Origin: Bacillota bacterium
GTDB taxonomy: Bacteria; Bacillota; TC1
Reading direction: 5' to 3'
Assembly (NCBI GenBank): GCA_028683955.1
Contig: JAQUGR010000001.1
Span: 186,001-250,000 of the forward strand
DNA: 64,000 nt
Both the position numbers and the translations under genes were made by a program. The notes under the pieces are model-generated. The model searched no databases. It was not told the origin of the DNA and was given only the letters and a program-made list of their open reading frames with translations. Shown one piece after another: positions 15,741-24,521 of this stretch (its first letter is position 1; each line of letters opens with the position of its first letter).

Positions 15741-16952
15741 ATGAGAAATTACGATCAAAATATTATGGATATGGATAAGTATCTAGAAGAAAAAAAAGAC
15801 GAAATGATCTCTTTTTTACAAGAATTTATAAGAATTAAAAGTATAACATATGAAGAAAAAGAAGCAGTTGAATTTTTAGCTGGGAAAATGAAAGAATACG
15901 GATACGATGAAGTTAGAATTGATAAAGTCGGTAATGTATTAGGACGTATTGGTAATGGACCTATAACTGTGATGTATGATGCACATATTGATACAGTTGA
16001 ATTAGGTGACATTAGTAAATGGGAACATCACCCATTATCAGCAGACTTGGCTGATGGCTATATTTGGGGAAGAGGAACGGTTGATGATAAAGGACCTCTA
16101 GCTGCTATAGTATGGGCAGGTAAATTATTAAAAGATTTAAATCTTCAAGATAAAATAACTATGTGGGTTTCTGGATCTTTGTCCGAAGAGGATGTTGAAG
16201 GATCTTGCGTAGATGAAATGATGAAAGTTAACCCTGACATTAAACCAGATTATTTGGTAGTTGCTGAAGCAAGTGAAATGCAAGTTATGAAAGGTAACAA
16301 AGGAAGAGCTATGATAAAGATAACTGTTCCTGGAGTTGCTGCTCATGCAAGCGTTGGTCATACAGGCGACAATGCTTTAATAAAAGCATTACCAATAATT
16401 GCTGGTATCGATAAATTAACTGACCTAGGAGATGATCCATTTCTTGGGAAAGGAACAATTGAAGTTACAAATGTAGTTTGTAATACACCTTCAAACAATA
16501 CAATTCCTGGAGAAGTTACAATTTTCTGTGATAGAAGAATTTCTTGTGGAGAATCTAAAGAAGATCTTATAAAAGAAATACAACCTTTCTTGGACTTAGC
16601 GCCAGGAAGTACAGCTTCAATAGACATGGAACATTTCAATACTTGGAATGGCTATGCAGTTGCTGCTGAAGACTTTTTCCCATCATGGTTGATGGATGAA
16701 GATTCTAAAGTTATTACAGCTGGTGTTGAAGCATTTGAAATGTGTTTCAAACAGAAATGTAATGTAGGAGTTTGGCCTTTTAGCACTAATGCAACAACAT
16801 TATGTGGTAAACATGGTATCCCTACTGTAGGATTTGGTCCTTCAATAGAAGAACTTTGTCATTCAGACAAAGAAAAAATCAGTGTGGAAGAATATGTTGA
16901 TGCTGCAAAGTTTTATGCTTTGTTAGGATTAACCATTTCAAATAAACAATAA
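15741..16952 (+). CDS. ygeY: M20-family metallohydrolase, YgeY-like
   Basis: 403 residues from ATG 15741, with GAGGG at 15731-15735. The open frame reaches 15663, but that part spans a stem-loop and has no ribosome site. M20 metal-site motifs are present: YDAHIDTV with H82, GRGTVDDKGPL with D115, and SGSLSEEDVEG with E149/E150. A dimerisation-domain stretch (GVAAHASVGHTGDNAL) and a late His in ELCHSDKE complete the family pattern. Relatives include ArgE, DapE and succinyl-/acetyl-amino acid deacylases. Neighbours on both sides match the E. coli yge locus, where YgeY sits beside YgeW. It probably cleaves an amide or carbamoyl-type bond of a ring-opened purine intermediate; the substrate is inferred. 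Confidence 0.85.
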   Translation: MRNYDQNIMDMDKYLEEKKDEMISFLQEFIRIKSITYEEKEAVEFLAGKMKEYGYDEVRIDKVGNVLGRIGNGPITVMYDAHIDTVELGDISKWEHHPLSADLADGYIWGRGTVDDKGPLAAIVWAGKLLKDLNLQDKITMWVSGSLSEEDVEGSCVDEMMKVNPDIKPDYLVVAEASEMQVMKGNKGRAMIKITVPGVAAHASVGHTGDNALIKALPIIAGIDKLTDLGDDPFLGKGTIEVTNVVCNTPSNNTIPGEVTIFCDRRISCGESKEDLIKEIQPFLDLAPGSTASIDMEHFNTWNGYAVAAEDFFPSWLMDEDSKVITAGVEAFEMCFKQKCNVGVWPFSTNATTLCGKHGIPTVGFGPSIEELCHSDKEKISVEEYVDAAKFYALLGLTISNKQ

Positions 16953-16974
16953 TTATACTCAGGAGGTAAAAAAA

Positions 16975-17976
16975 ATGAAATCACAACTAAGAGGAAAACA
17001 TCTGCTATCAACAGCAGACTGGTCAAATGAAGAAATTGAAACTTTATTATTGACTGCAGAAAGATTAAAACTGGACAATACACTAGGTACTTATCACGAT
17101 CATATTTGTAGAGCTCAATCAATATTCATGCTTTTCTTTGAAGAGTCAACTCGTACAAGAAATGCTTTCGAATGTGGTATTACTCAATTAGGAGGACACG
17201 GTAACTACCTTACTCCTAAATCTACACAAGTTGATCACGGTGAAACTCCAAAAGACACAATAGATGTATTAGGTAGAATGGGTCACGGTATTGGTATCAG
17301 AAATACACTAGTAGACGGTAACAAATGGATGCAAGCTGTAGCTAAGCACAGTAACATTCCAGTTTACAATATGCAATGTGATATCTGGCATCCAACTCAA
17401 GCACTTGCTGACTTATTAACAATAAGAGAAAAATTCGGTAGAGATCTAAGAGGCAAAAAATTCGTTATTTCTTGGACTTCAGCTGGAAACTACATGAGAC
17501 CACTTTCAATGGCTAACAACTTAGTTGAATTAATGACTAGAACTGGTATGGATGTTACTTTGGCACACCCAGAGAAATTTGACTTACTACCAGTAGCTCT
17601 TGAAGCTGCAAGAAAAAATGCAGAGATGAGCGGATCAAAATTCGAAATCGTTCATGATATGGATGAAGCTTGCAAAGATGCTGACATTATTTATGCTAAA
17701 GGTTGGGGACCAATTATGACAGTTGGCGATGATGAAGTAGCTGGCGTTAAAATGATTGAAGAAAATCCAGGCTGGATCGTTGACAGCAGAAGAATGGCTC
17801 TTGGTAAACCAGGTGCTATCTACATGCACTGTATGCCTGCAGACAGAGATATTGAAGTAACAAGCGAAGTTATGGATGGACCTCAATCAGCAATTTATGA
17901 TGAAGCTGAAAACAGACTACACACTATTAAAGCATTAATGGCTTTAACAATGGGTAATGTAAACGGCAAAAACTAA
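16975..17976 (+). CDS. ygeW: Carbamoyltransferase family protein, YgeW-like
   Basis: 333 residues, an aspartate/ornithine carbamoyltransferase fold. The carbamoyl-phosphate loop ESTRTRNAFECG (S58-T59-R60-T61) and the HPTQALADL and MHCMPADRD segments are all intact. The second-substrate side differs from ornithine enzymes, and the neighbours M20 peptidase, SsnA and hydantoinase match the E. coli ygeW setting. Expected role: phosphorolysis of a carbamoylated amine (ureido) intermediate to carbamoyl phosphate, which the carbamate kinase at 22236 would use to make ATP. An excellent AGGAGG (16961-16966) precedes ATG 16975. Codon use here is somewhat richer in C-ending codons than in the neighbours, perhaps a sign of high expression. 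Confidence 0.85.
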   Translation: MKSQLRGKHLLSTADWSNEEIETLLLTAERLKLDNTLGTYHDHICRAQSIFMLFFEESTRTRNAFECGITQLGGHGNYLTPKSTQVDHGETPKDTIDVLGRMGHGIGIRNTLVDGNKWMQAVAKHSNIPVYNMQCDIWHPTQALADLLTIREKFGRDLRGKKFVISWTSAGNYMRPLSMANNLVELMTRTGMDVTLAHPEKFDLLPVALEAARKNAEMSGSKFEIVHDMDEACKDADIIYAKGWGPIMTVGDDEVAGVKMIEENPGWIVDSRRMALGKPGAIYMHCMPADRDIEVTSEVMDGPQSAIYDEAENRLHTIKALMALTMGNVNGKN

Positions 17977-17991
17977 TTTTAGGAGATAAAC

Positions 17992-19392
17992 ATGAATACC
18001 CTAATTAAGAATACCTGCATAGTTACGATGAATGAAGATAGAGACATATTCTATGAGTACGCTTTGTACATAGAAGGTGAAAGAATCTTTGAAATCGGAC
18101 CAACAAAAGTTATGGAAAACAAGTATGTTAATAATACAAGGGTAATTGATGGAACTGGTAAAATCGTTTTTCCAGGTTTAATAAATACACATAATCATCT
18201 TTTCCAAGTCCTTCTAAAGGGCTTGGGAGATGATATGGTTTTAAAAGACTGGCTTGAGTTTATGACGTTCCCAAGTACACCATATCTAACTGAAGAAAAC
18301 TGCTATTTTGCTGCATTAAACGGCTTAATGGAAGGGATTCACAGTGGAGTAACAACTACATTCGACTATATGTATCCTCATGCAAGTGGATATAAAAATA
18401 CTGATGAGGGAATTATCAAAGCCATGCAAAAACTTGGTGTTAGAGGATTTCTCGGTAGAGGATGGGTTGATGCTGGTATAGAAGCTGGTGTTTATCCTGC
18501 AATGATAGAACAAATAGATGATATTGAGAAAGCTGTAAGAGATTTACATAACAAGTATCATAACATTGAAAACGGCAGAATAAAAATAGCTTTGGCGCCT
18601 GCCGCTGTTTGGTCTAATTCAGGTGATAGTTTAAAGATGTTGAAGAGGTTAAGTGATGAATTAGATTTATTAGTTTCATTACATGTTTCTGAAACACCAT
18701 TTGACAGGGAAGCGGTTCATAATCTTCATGGGAAAGATGAGATCGATTTACTAATTGAACTTGGTCTTTTAAATGAAAAATTAATCATGGTTCACTGTGT
18801 TTGTCTAACTGATTATGATATTAGTAAAATTAAGGAATATGGAGCTACAGTATCACACAATCCTGTAAGTAATATGTATTTATCATCAGGAGTAGCACCT
18901 ATACCTAGATTAAACAGAGAAGGAATATGCGTTGGTTTAGGACTTGATGGAGCGGCTAGCAACAACAGCAATGATATGATTGAATTGTTGAAAATGACAG
19001 CTTTGCTTCAAAAAGTTCATCATAGAAATCCAACTATTATGACTGCTGACAAAGTTTTAGAAATGGCAACTATCGAAGGTGCAAAAGCTTTAATGCTTGA
19101 CGAAGAAATTGGATCTTTAGAAATCGGTAAAAAAGCAGATTTATTCATATTCAATCCTAAGAAGGACCTTAAGGCTATCCCAATGCACAATCCAGTATCA
19201 ACATTAGTTTATAGCTGTGGAAATAAAAATGTAGAAACAGTTATGGTAGATGGTGATATTATAATGGAAGATGGTATTGTGACTAAAATAGATGAAGAGT
19301 TTGTTGCAGATAATTGTCAAAGATTAGCTGATGAGCTTTCAGTCAAAGCAGGAACAGATAAACTTAAAAAAAGACCTTGGAAAAGAATATAG
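17992..19392 (+). CDS. ssnA: SsnA-like amidohydrolase (ATZ/TRZ family)
   Basis: 466 residues of the cyclic-amidine deaminase/hydrolase group. The metal and catalytic set is complete: H67-x-H69 (INTHNHLF), His in SLHVSET, His in MVHCVCL, and Asp in GLGLDGAASNNSNDM. This is the closest local homolog of the amidohydrolase at 636, but unlike it keeps the VHC His. SsnA accompanies YgfK and XdhD in E. coli and in anaerobic purine clusters, where it is expected to hydrolyse a ring intermediate. ATG 17992 follows AGGAGA by 5 bases and lies 15 bases after ygeW. An intrinsic terminator follows at 19409. Confidence 0.85.
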   Translation: MNTLIKNTCIVTMNEDRDIFYEYALYIEGERIFEIGPTKVMENKYVNNTRVIDGTGKIVFPGLINTHNHLFQVLLKGLGDDMVLKDWLEFMTFPSTPYLTEENCYFAALNGLMEGIHSGVTTTFDYMYPHASGYKNTDEGIIKAMQKLGVRGFLGRGWVDAGIEAGVYPAMIEQIDDIEKAVRDLHNKYHNIENGRIKIALAPAAVWSNSGDSLKMLKRLSDELDLLVSLHVSETPFDREAVHNLHGKDEIDLLIELGLLNEKLIMVHCVCLTDYDISKIKEYGATVSHNPVSNMYLSSGVAPIPRLNREGICVGLGLDGAASNNSNDMIELLKMTALLQKVHHRNPTIMTADKVLEMATIEGAKALMLDEEIGSLEIGKKADLFIFNPKKDLKAIPMHNPVSTLVYSCGNKNVETVMVDGDIIMEDGIVTKIDEEFVADNCQRLADELSVKAGTDKLKKRPWKRI

Positions 19393-19408
19393 TATTCTAA
19401 ATCTTTTT

Positions 19409-19443
19409 GAAAGAAGTACAATAGTGCTTCTTTCTTTTTTTTT
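19409..19443 (+). terminator. Intrinsic terminator after ssnA
   Basis: GAAAGAAGTAC pairs with GTGCTTCTTTC (one G-U) around AATA and is followed by nine T (19435-19443). It separates the upstream purine genes from the ThrC-like gene. Two TATAAT boxes (19469-19474 and 19489-19494) lie between it and the next start, though neither has a clear -35. Confidence 0.9.
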
Positions 19444-19511
19444 GTATAAATAATATGGTTAAATATGATATAATTATTAAGGTCATATTATAATTTAAAG
19501 GAGTGAACTAA

Positions 19512-20756
19512 ATGAAAAACGTAAAATATTTAGAATGCATTAATTGTGGAGCTCATTATAAACCTGAAAAAGGTAGATATACTTGTGATGTGTGTGGTCC
19601 ATCACTTGGAATTCTTGATGTTATCTATGATTATGATTACATCAAGTCAAAAGTTTCAAAAGAATCATTAGCTGATAATAAAGACTACAGCATGTGGAGA
19701 TATGAGAATTTCATGGCTGTTGAAGAAAATGGTCCTAGAGGAAAATTAAGAGTGGGCTGGTCACCACTATATAAAGCCGATGTTCTTGCTAAAGAAATTG
19801 GATTAGATACTCTATACGTAAAAGACGATGGTATAAATCCTACTTCTTCATTAAAAGATAGAGCCTCATCAATTGCAGTAGCTAAGGCATTAGAAGAAAA
19901 AGCAGAAGTTATTTGTTGTTCATCAACAGGTAATGCAGCTTCATCTACAGCAGGTAATGCTGCTAGTGTGGGCATTAAATCAGTAATATTTGTACCTGGT
20001 AGAGCACCTCAAGGAAAGGTTGCTCAATTAAAAATTTTTGGTGCAAATGTAATGAGTGTACAAGGCTCATATGAAGAAACCTTTAAATTGTCAGCAGAAG
20101 CTATAGAAAAATATGGTTGGTATAATAGAAATGCCGCAGTAAATCCTTATTGTGTTGAAGGTAAAAAAACTGTATCAATAGAAACTTGTGAGCAAATGAA
20201 CTGGGAAGTGCCAGACTGGATTGTATTCTCAGTAGGCGACGGTTGTACAATTGCTGGTGCATATAAAGGTTATACAGATTTATATAATGCTGGATTTATT
20301 GACAAATTACCTAGAGTAGCTGGAATACAGGCTGAAGGTTGTGCGCCACTTGCTCATGCATGGGCAGAACATAGAGCATGGAAACCAGAAGAAGAAAATA
20401 CAATTGCAGATAGTATTGCAGTTGGAGTACCTAGAAATGCAGTTAAAGCAATTAGAGCAGTAGAGGCTTCTAATGGTATTTGGGAAACAGTTACAGATGA
20501 TGAAATATTAGATGCAATGAGATTTATGGGTAAACATGCAGGAGTATTCGGTGAACCTGCTGGAGCAGCTGGAATGGCTGGACTTAGAAAACTGGTAACT
20601 AACGGAGTTATTAAAAAGAATGAGTCAGTTGTTTGTGCTGTAACAGGAAATGGTCTAAAAGATGTTGTAAATGCTATTAAAGCAGCTGGTGAACCTATTA
20701 AAGTTGAACCAACATCAGAAGGTTTAGCAAAAGCTTTAAAACAAATAGGCTATTAG
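19512..20756 (+). CDS. Threonine synthase-like PLP enzyme, probable beta-elimination lyase of the purine pathway
   Basis: 414 residues, fold-type II PLP enzyme. An N-terminal zinc ribbon uses C9, C12, C25 and C28, as in long bacterial/archaeal threonine synthases. The cofactor lysine is K115 in TSSLKDRAS. The phosphate-type loop SSTGNAASSTAGNAA and a C-terminal GEPAGAAGMAGL segment follow the family. No other threonine pathway gene is near; the gene stands between ssnA and hydantoinase, where E. coli and purine clusters have ygeX, the 2,3-diaminopropionate ammonia-lyase, another fold-type II enzyme. I infer it converts diaminopropionate (or a relative) to pyruvate and ammonia. True threonine synthase remains possible. 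Start ATG 19512 follows AAGGAG. Confidence 0.75.
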   Translation: MKNVKYLECINCGAHYKPEKGRYTCDVCGPSLGILDVIYDYDYIKSKVSKESLADNKDYSMWRYENFMAVEENGPRGKLRVGWSPLYKADVLAKEIGLDTLYVKDDGINPTSSLKDRASSIAVAKALEEKAEVICCSSTGNAASSTAGNAASVGIKSVIFVPGRAPQGKVAQLKIFGANVMSVQGSYEETFKLSAEAIEKYGWYNRNAAVNPYCVEGKKTVSIETCEQMNWEVPDWIVFSVGDGCTIAGAYKGYTDLYNAGFIDKLPRVAGIQAEGCAPLAHAWAEHRAWKPEEENTIADSIAVGVPRNAVKAIRAVEASNGIWETVTDDEILDAMRFMGKHAGVFGEPAGAAGMAGLRKLVTNGVIKKNESVVCAVTGNGLKDVVNAIKAAGEPIKVEPTSEGLAKALKQIGY

Positions 20757-20766
20757 GAGGTATTTC

Positions 20767-22116
20767 ATGGGTATAATTTTAAAAGGGGGAACTCTAGTTT
20801 TAGAAGATTCAGTTATTGTTGGTGATATAAAAATTAATAATGAATTAATTACGGAAATTGGAGAGAAAATAGTTCCTTTAAATGATGATACTGTAATTGA
20901 TGTTACTGGTAAACAAGTATTACCGGGTGTTATTGATGCCCATGTTCACTATAAAATGGCATTAGGTAAAGTATATACAGTAGATAACTTCGAAACTGGT
21001 TCAAGAGCAGCTTTATGTGGTGGTGTAACCACTGTAATAGATTATGCTGAACCTATTGAGGGGTTATCACTACTTGAATCTCTAGATTACAGGGTGAAAG
21101 AAGCTAAGGGTCATAATTTCGTTGATTTTAGTGTGCATATGACTATTTCTGGTGATACACCATATAATTTAGAAGATATAAAAAGTTTTAGAAATTATGG
21201 AGTAAATAGTCTTAAGTTATACACAACATATGATTTTATAATGGGTTATGATATGATTTTTGACGTTTTAAGAAAAGCAAAGGAAGCTGGTATGGTAGTA
21301 ACCATACATGCTGAAGATAATGAAATTGTTGCAACTGCAGTTAACGATTTAAAAACTCAAGCGAAAACAGGTGTGGAATATCATGGTGTTAGTAGACCGA
21401 GTAAAGCAGAATACTTTGCTGTTGAAAGAATAATAGAAATGTGTGAAAAAGAAGATTTAAGTGCACACATAGTACATGTATCCTCTGGGCTGACTGGTGA
21501 ACTAATTAGTAACGCAAAAGCTAGAGGGGTTAAAATTTCTGCAGAGACCTGTCCTCATTACTTGATGTTAAATGATGAAGTATATAAAAGGTCAGATGCA
21601 CAACTATATGTTATGCAACCTCCTTTAAGAAACGAAAGAGAAAGAATTAAATTGATGGATGAATTATTAAAAGGTACATTTGATTTTGTAACTACAGATC
21701 ATTGTGCTTATAGTCCTCATCAAAAATTTATTTCAAAAACATTTTATGAAACAAATGGGGGAATACCAGGAACTGAAACATTACTGCCTATAATTTATAG
21801 TCAGACAGTCTCAGCAGGTAAAATGGATTTATTAGCTATGAGTAAATTATTAGCGACTAATCCAGCTAAAAAATTTGGTCTTTATCCTAAAAAAGGAGTT
21901 CTTAAAGTAGGCAGTTATGGTGATGTTGTAGTAATAGATCCTGATTTAGAAGTTGTATTAAGTAATGAAATGATGCATACAGCAGCAGATTATACAACAT
22001 TTACAGGTATCAAACTAAAAGGTTATCCAATTATGACTATTTTAAGAGGTAAAATAGCTTATAGAGATGGAAAATTTTTAATGGGAGATCCATTGGGGAA
22101 TTTCATTTCATGTTAA
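20767..22116 (+). CDS. hyuA: D-hydantoinase/dihydropyrimidinase
   Basis: 449 residues, normal for cyclic amidohydrolases that open hydantoin or dihydropyrimidine rings. Binuclear metal site: H59-x-H61 (IDAHVHYKM), the lysine to be carboxylated K150 (NSLKLYTTYD), His in VTIHAEDNE, His in AHIVHVSS, and Asp in FDFVTTDHCAY. The start ATG 20767 has AGGAGG (20756-20761), right after the ThrC-like stop. In E. coli, hyuA is also in the yge locus. In this pathway it would open a five-membered ring derived from the purine imidazole or an allantoin-like compound; the substrate is inferred. Confidence 0.88.
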   Translation: MGIILKGGTLVLEDSVIVGDIKINNELITEIGEKIVPLNDDTVIDVTGKQVLPGVIDAHVHYKMALGKVYTVDNFETGSRAALCGGVTTVIDYAEPIEGLSLLESLDYRVKEAKGHNFVDFSVHMTISGDTPYNLEDIKSFRNYGVNSLKLYTTYDFIMGYDMIFDVLRKAKEAGMVVTIHAEDNEIVATAVNDLKTQAKTGVEYHGVSRPSKAEYFAVERIIEMCEKEDLSAHIVHVSSGLTGELISNAKARGVKISAETCPHYLMLNDEVYKRSDAQLYVMQPPLRNERERIKLMDELLKGTFDFVTTDHCAYSPHQKFISKTFYETNGGIPGTETLLPIIYSQTVSAGKMDLLAMSKLLATNPAKKFGLYPKKGVLKVGSYGDVVVIDPDLEVVLSNEMMHTAADYTTFTGIKLKGYPIMTILRGKIAYRDGKFLMGDPLGNFISC

Positions 22117-22130
22117 TTATAAGCATATAG

Positions 22131-22159
22131 TTGCAAATTAAAATAAAAATAAGTATAAT
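22131..22159 (+). promoter_or_regulatory. Promoter for carbamate kinase
   Basis: TTGCAA (22131-22136) and TATAAT (22154-22159) with a 17-base spacer. This gives the carbamate kinase gene a promoter of its own, with start near 22166 and a hairpin leader. Confidence 0.6.
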
Positions 22160-22175
22160 TATTACATATTAAAAC

Positions 22176-22208
22176 AAAGGCATACTGCCATATAGTGGTG
22201 TGCCTTTT
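22176..22208 (+). promoter_or_regulatory. Leader hairpin (possible attenuator) before carbamate kinase
   Basis: AAAGGCATAC (22176-22185) pairs with GTGTGCCTTT (22198-22207) around a 12-base loop and is followed by TTTTGAATTTT-type sequence. It could end transcripts coming from hyuA, or attenuate the promoter at 22131. The T-run is interrupted, so termination would be partial. Confidence 0.5.
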
Positions 22209-22235
22209 GAATTTTAAAAAAGAGGAGATATATTT

Positions 22236-23168
22236 ATGAGTAAAAAAGTTGTTGTAGCTTTAGGTGGAAATGCGATTTTAAAACCTAAGCAAGCTGGTAC
22301 TATTGATGAGCAAATGGAAAACGTATTAAATGCCAGCCAAAATATTGTAAAATTAGTAAAAGAAGGTTATGAAGTAGTTGTAGTACACGGTAATGGACCT
22401 CAAGTGGGTAATATCTTATTGCAAAATGCTGCAGCAAGAGATCAAGTTCCTGCAATGCCTTTATATGTTTGTGGGGCTATGAGCCAAGGTTTAATTGGAT
22501 ACATGATTCAACAAAATATTAGAAATGAACTAAAAAGACAAGGTATTGATAAGAAAGTTGTTACTTTATTGACACAAGTTATTGTTGATAAGAATGATGT
22601 AGCTTTTAAAAATCCAACAAAACCTGTCGGCGCATTTTATACTGAAGCTGAAGCACAAGCTGGAATTGCTAAAGGTGAAAATTGGGTTGAAGATTCAGGA
22701 AGAGGTTGGAGAAAAGTTGTTGCTTCACCAATGCCAATGGACGTAGTAGAGTTAGATGAAGTTAAGGATTTAATTGAATCAGGTAGTATTGTTATCACAT
22801 GTGGTGGTGGCGGAATCCCAGTTATTGAAGAAGATGGCATGTTAAAAGGTGTTGAAGCTGTAATAGATAAGGATTTAGCTAGTAGTCTTTTAGCTGATGA
22901 ATTAAATGCTGATTATTTAGTTATAGCTACTGATGTAGCACATGTAGCTATAAATTTTGGTAAAGATAATCAAGAGGACTTAAAAACTATTAATTTAGCT
23001 ACTGCTCAAAAACATCTTGACGATGGACAATTTGGTAAAGGCAGCATGGGTCCTAAAGTTGAAGCTGTTATGAAGTTCGTTAGTAAAGGTGGAAATGGTA
23101 TTATTACATCTCTTGATTCATTAAGAGATGCAGTAGTTGCTGAAGGCGGAACAAAAATAGTAAAATAG
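22236..23168 (+). CDS. arcC: Carbamate kinase
   Basis: 310 residues, standard length. It makes ATP from carbamoyl phosphate and ADP, releasing ammonia and CO2. Family motifs: VVALGGNAILKP at the N-terminus, VVVHGNGPQVGN, and VITCGGGGIPV, with PVGAFY in the mobile lobe. ATG 22236 has AGAGGAG upstream. As the last gene of the cluster it fits the energy-yielding end step, using carbamoyl phosphate made by the YgeW-like protein; E. coli has the paralog YqeA at this place. It has its own promoter and ends at a strong terminator. Confidence 0.93.
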   Translation: MSKKVVVALGGNAILKPKQAGTIDEQMENVLNASQNIVKLVKEGYEVVVVHGNGPQVGNILLQNAAARDQVPAMPLYVCGAMSQGLIGYMIQQNIRNELKRQGIDKKVVTLLTQVIVDKNDVAFKNPTKPVGAFYTEAEAQAGIAKGENWVEDSGRGWRKVVASPMPMDVVELDEVKDLIESGSIVITCGGGGIPVIEEDGMLKGVEAVIDKDLASSLLADELNADYLVIATDVAHVAINFGKDNQEDLKTINLATAQKHLDDGQFGKGSMGPKVEAVMKFVSKGGNGIITSLDSLRDAVVAEGGTKIVK

Positions 23169-23185
23169 TAATATGATTACTTATA

Positions 23186-23219
23186 AAAAAGACATATGAT
23201 GAAAATCATATGTCTTTTT
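23186..23219 (+). terminator. Strong intrinsic terminator after carbamate kinase, possibly bidirectional
   Basis: AAAAAGACATATGAT pairs with ATCATATGTCTTTTT around GAAA: a perfect 10-base stem with A-tract and T-tract flanks. The symmetric form can stop transcription in both directions, serving arcC on the plus strand and the converging hemolysin III gene on the minus strand. Confidence 0.9.
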
Positions 23220-23266
23220 AATTTGTTGTAATACATTTATTTGCTAATATTTTGATTTATTATTGA

Positions 23267-23893
23267 TTATATGACGAAAATCAAAACTGACAATATATGA
23301 CAAATACTTGCAAACAATACAAATAAATGCCAAATTGAATGAAAATATTTAATATTCTTAATTATATAAAATACTATTCCTAAGGTATAAAGCAAACCAC
23401 CTATAATTAATAGTAATAGTCCGCCAAACTTTAAGTTTGCTAGAAGTTGAGGAATATAAAAAGCTATTGCCCAACCCATTGCAACATATAAGGCAATAGA
23501 GATTTTTCTAAATTTACTTAAATTAATTGAATTTAGTAAAATACCTAAAAGTGCACTTAACCAAATAATGATAAATATAACCCATCCAGATTTACCTCCA
23601 ATGGTAAGGAGTGCATAAGGAGTATATGTTCCTGCTATCAACAAATATATGGTACAGTGATCTAAAATTTGAAAAACTTTTTTTGCTTTTTCATTTGTTA
23701 AAGCATGATATAGTGTTGAAGAAGTATATAGTAATATAAGAGTGGTTCCAAAAATTATAGAGGAAGCAACCTCCATACCAGTTGATGAGAATACTAGCAT
23801 AAGAATCAGTGCAATTAGGCTTAAAATTGCTCCTATACCATGTGTTGTTGAGTTGAAGATTTCTTCTCCTAATGTATATTTACGTTTATTCAT
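23267..23893 (-). CDS. Hemolysin III/YqfA-family (PAQR-like) membrane protein
   Basis: 208 residues with seven hydrophobic helices. The family residues are visible: N-S-T-T-H-G near residue 14, SSTLYHAL near 59, DHCTIYLLIAGTYTP near 88, and a late FHSIWHLFVL. These Ser/His/Asp residues form the likely metal site of the PAQR/alkaline-ceramidase-like superfamily. The name hemolysin comes from one Bacillus cereus protein; the usual cellular role is unclear (membrane-lipid homeostasis has been proposed). On the minus strand the ATG (23893) is preceded by AAAGGAGG. It converges on arcC. Confidence 0.85.
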   Translation of the reverse strand: MNKRKYTLGEEIFNSTTHGIGAILSLIALILMLVFSSTGMEVASSIIFGTTLILLYTSSTLYHALTNEKAKKVFQILDHCTIYLLIAGTYTPYALLTIGGKSGWVIFIIIWLSALLGILLNSINLSKFRKISIALYVAMGWAIAFYIPQLLANLKFGGLLLLIIGGLLYTLGIVFYIIKNIKYFHSIWHLFVLFASICHILSVLIFVI

Positions 23894-24000
23894 AATACCT
23901 CCTTTTTATATGTTTAGAATATCAGTTCTAATTTAAATTAACAAGATATAAAATTAAATTGAGATATTTATTGTTTATAAATATCTTTTAATAAAGGCAT

Positions 24001-24034
24001 AAAAAAAGACCATTCTACAAAAGTAAAATAGTCT
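24001..24034 (-). terminator. Intrinsic terminator of the tRNA-Gly/tRNA-Arg operon
   Basis: Read on the minus strand, AGACTATTTTAC pairs with GTAGAATGGTCT (two G-U pairs) around TTTT, followed by seven T at 24007-24001. It lies just behind tRNA-Arg. A second AT-only inverted repeat, AGATATTTA/TAAATATCT, at 23962-23986 is unassigned. Confidence 0.8.
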
Positions 24035-24047
24035 TAATTATACATTG

Positions 24048-24124
<77 letters not shown>

Positions 24125-24131
24125 AAAAAAA

Positions 24132-24205
<74 letters not shown>

Positions 24206-24226
24206 GAATTTATCAACGCACTATGT

Positions 24227-24255
24227 ATTATATAACAAAATAGTCTGTCTGTAAA
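24227..24255 (-). promoter_or_regulatory. Promoter of the tRNA-Gly/tRNA-Arg operon
   Basis: On the minus strand, TTTACA (24255-24250) and TATAAT (24232-24227) are separated by 17 bases, ending about 21 bases before the 5' end of tRNA-Gly. The stretch from here to 24390 holds no gene; it is AT-rich and serves as the divergent promoter region for the tRNAs and for the riboswitch/ATPase transcript. Confidence 0.65.
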
Positions 24256-24390
24256 TAGTAAATTAAGAAATATAATTAATTACTACAAAATTTAATTTAA
24301 ATTGAATCTTAAAATACTTGATTACTAGACTCTACATATTATATACAATAAATTGAAAAATTTCAACAGATATGTTAATATAAAATAGTT

Positions 24391-24503
24391 AAAAGGGAGT
24401 AGTTAAAACAGTAAAGACAACATAACCGATACTAAAGTATCTGGATTTACGACCATTGATGGTAACAAGACTTTTAGCGTTTTTACGCTATTGGTCTTTT
24501 TTT
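24391..24503 (+). promoter_or_regulatory. yybP-ykoY (Mn2+) riboswitch with terminator
   Basis: The leader contains the hallmarks of the yybP-ykoY RNA: AAAAGGGAGTAG at 24391-24402, AGACAACATAACCG, a CCGATAC/GTATCTGG hairpin, TTTACGACC and TAACAAGACTTTTAGCG. The 3' part overlaps a terminator, TTTTAGCG..CGCTATTGGTC followed by seven T to 24503. Members of this class bind Mn2+ and turn on exporters. The gene behind it is a P-type cation ATPase, a typical target. Confidence 0.85.
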
Positions 24504-24521
24504 ATAAAATAGGAGGTAAGC

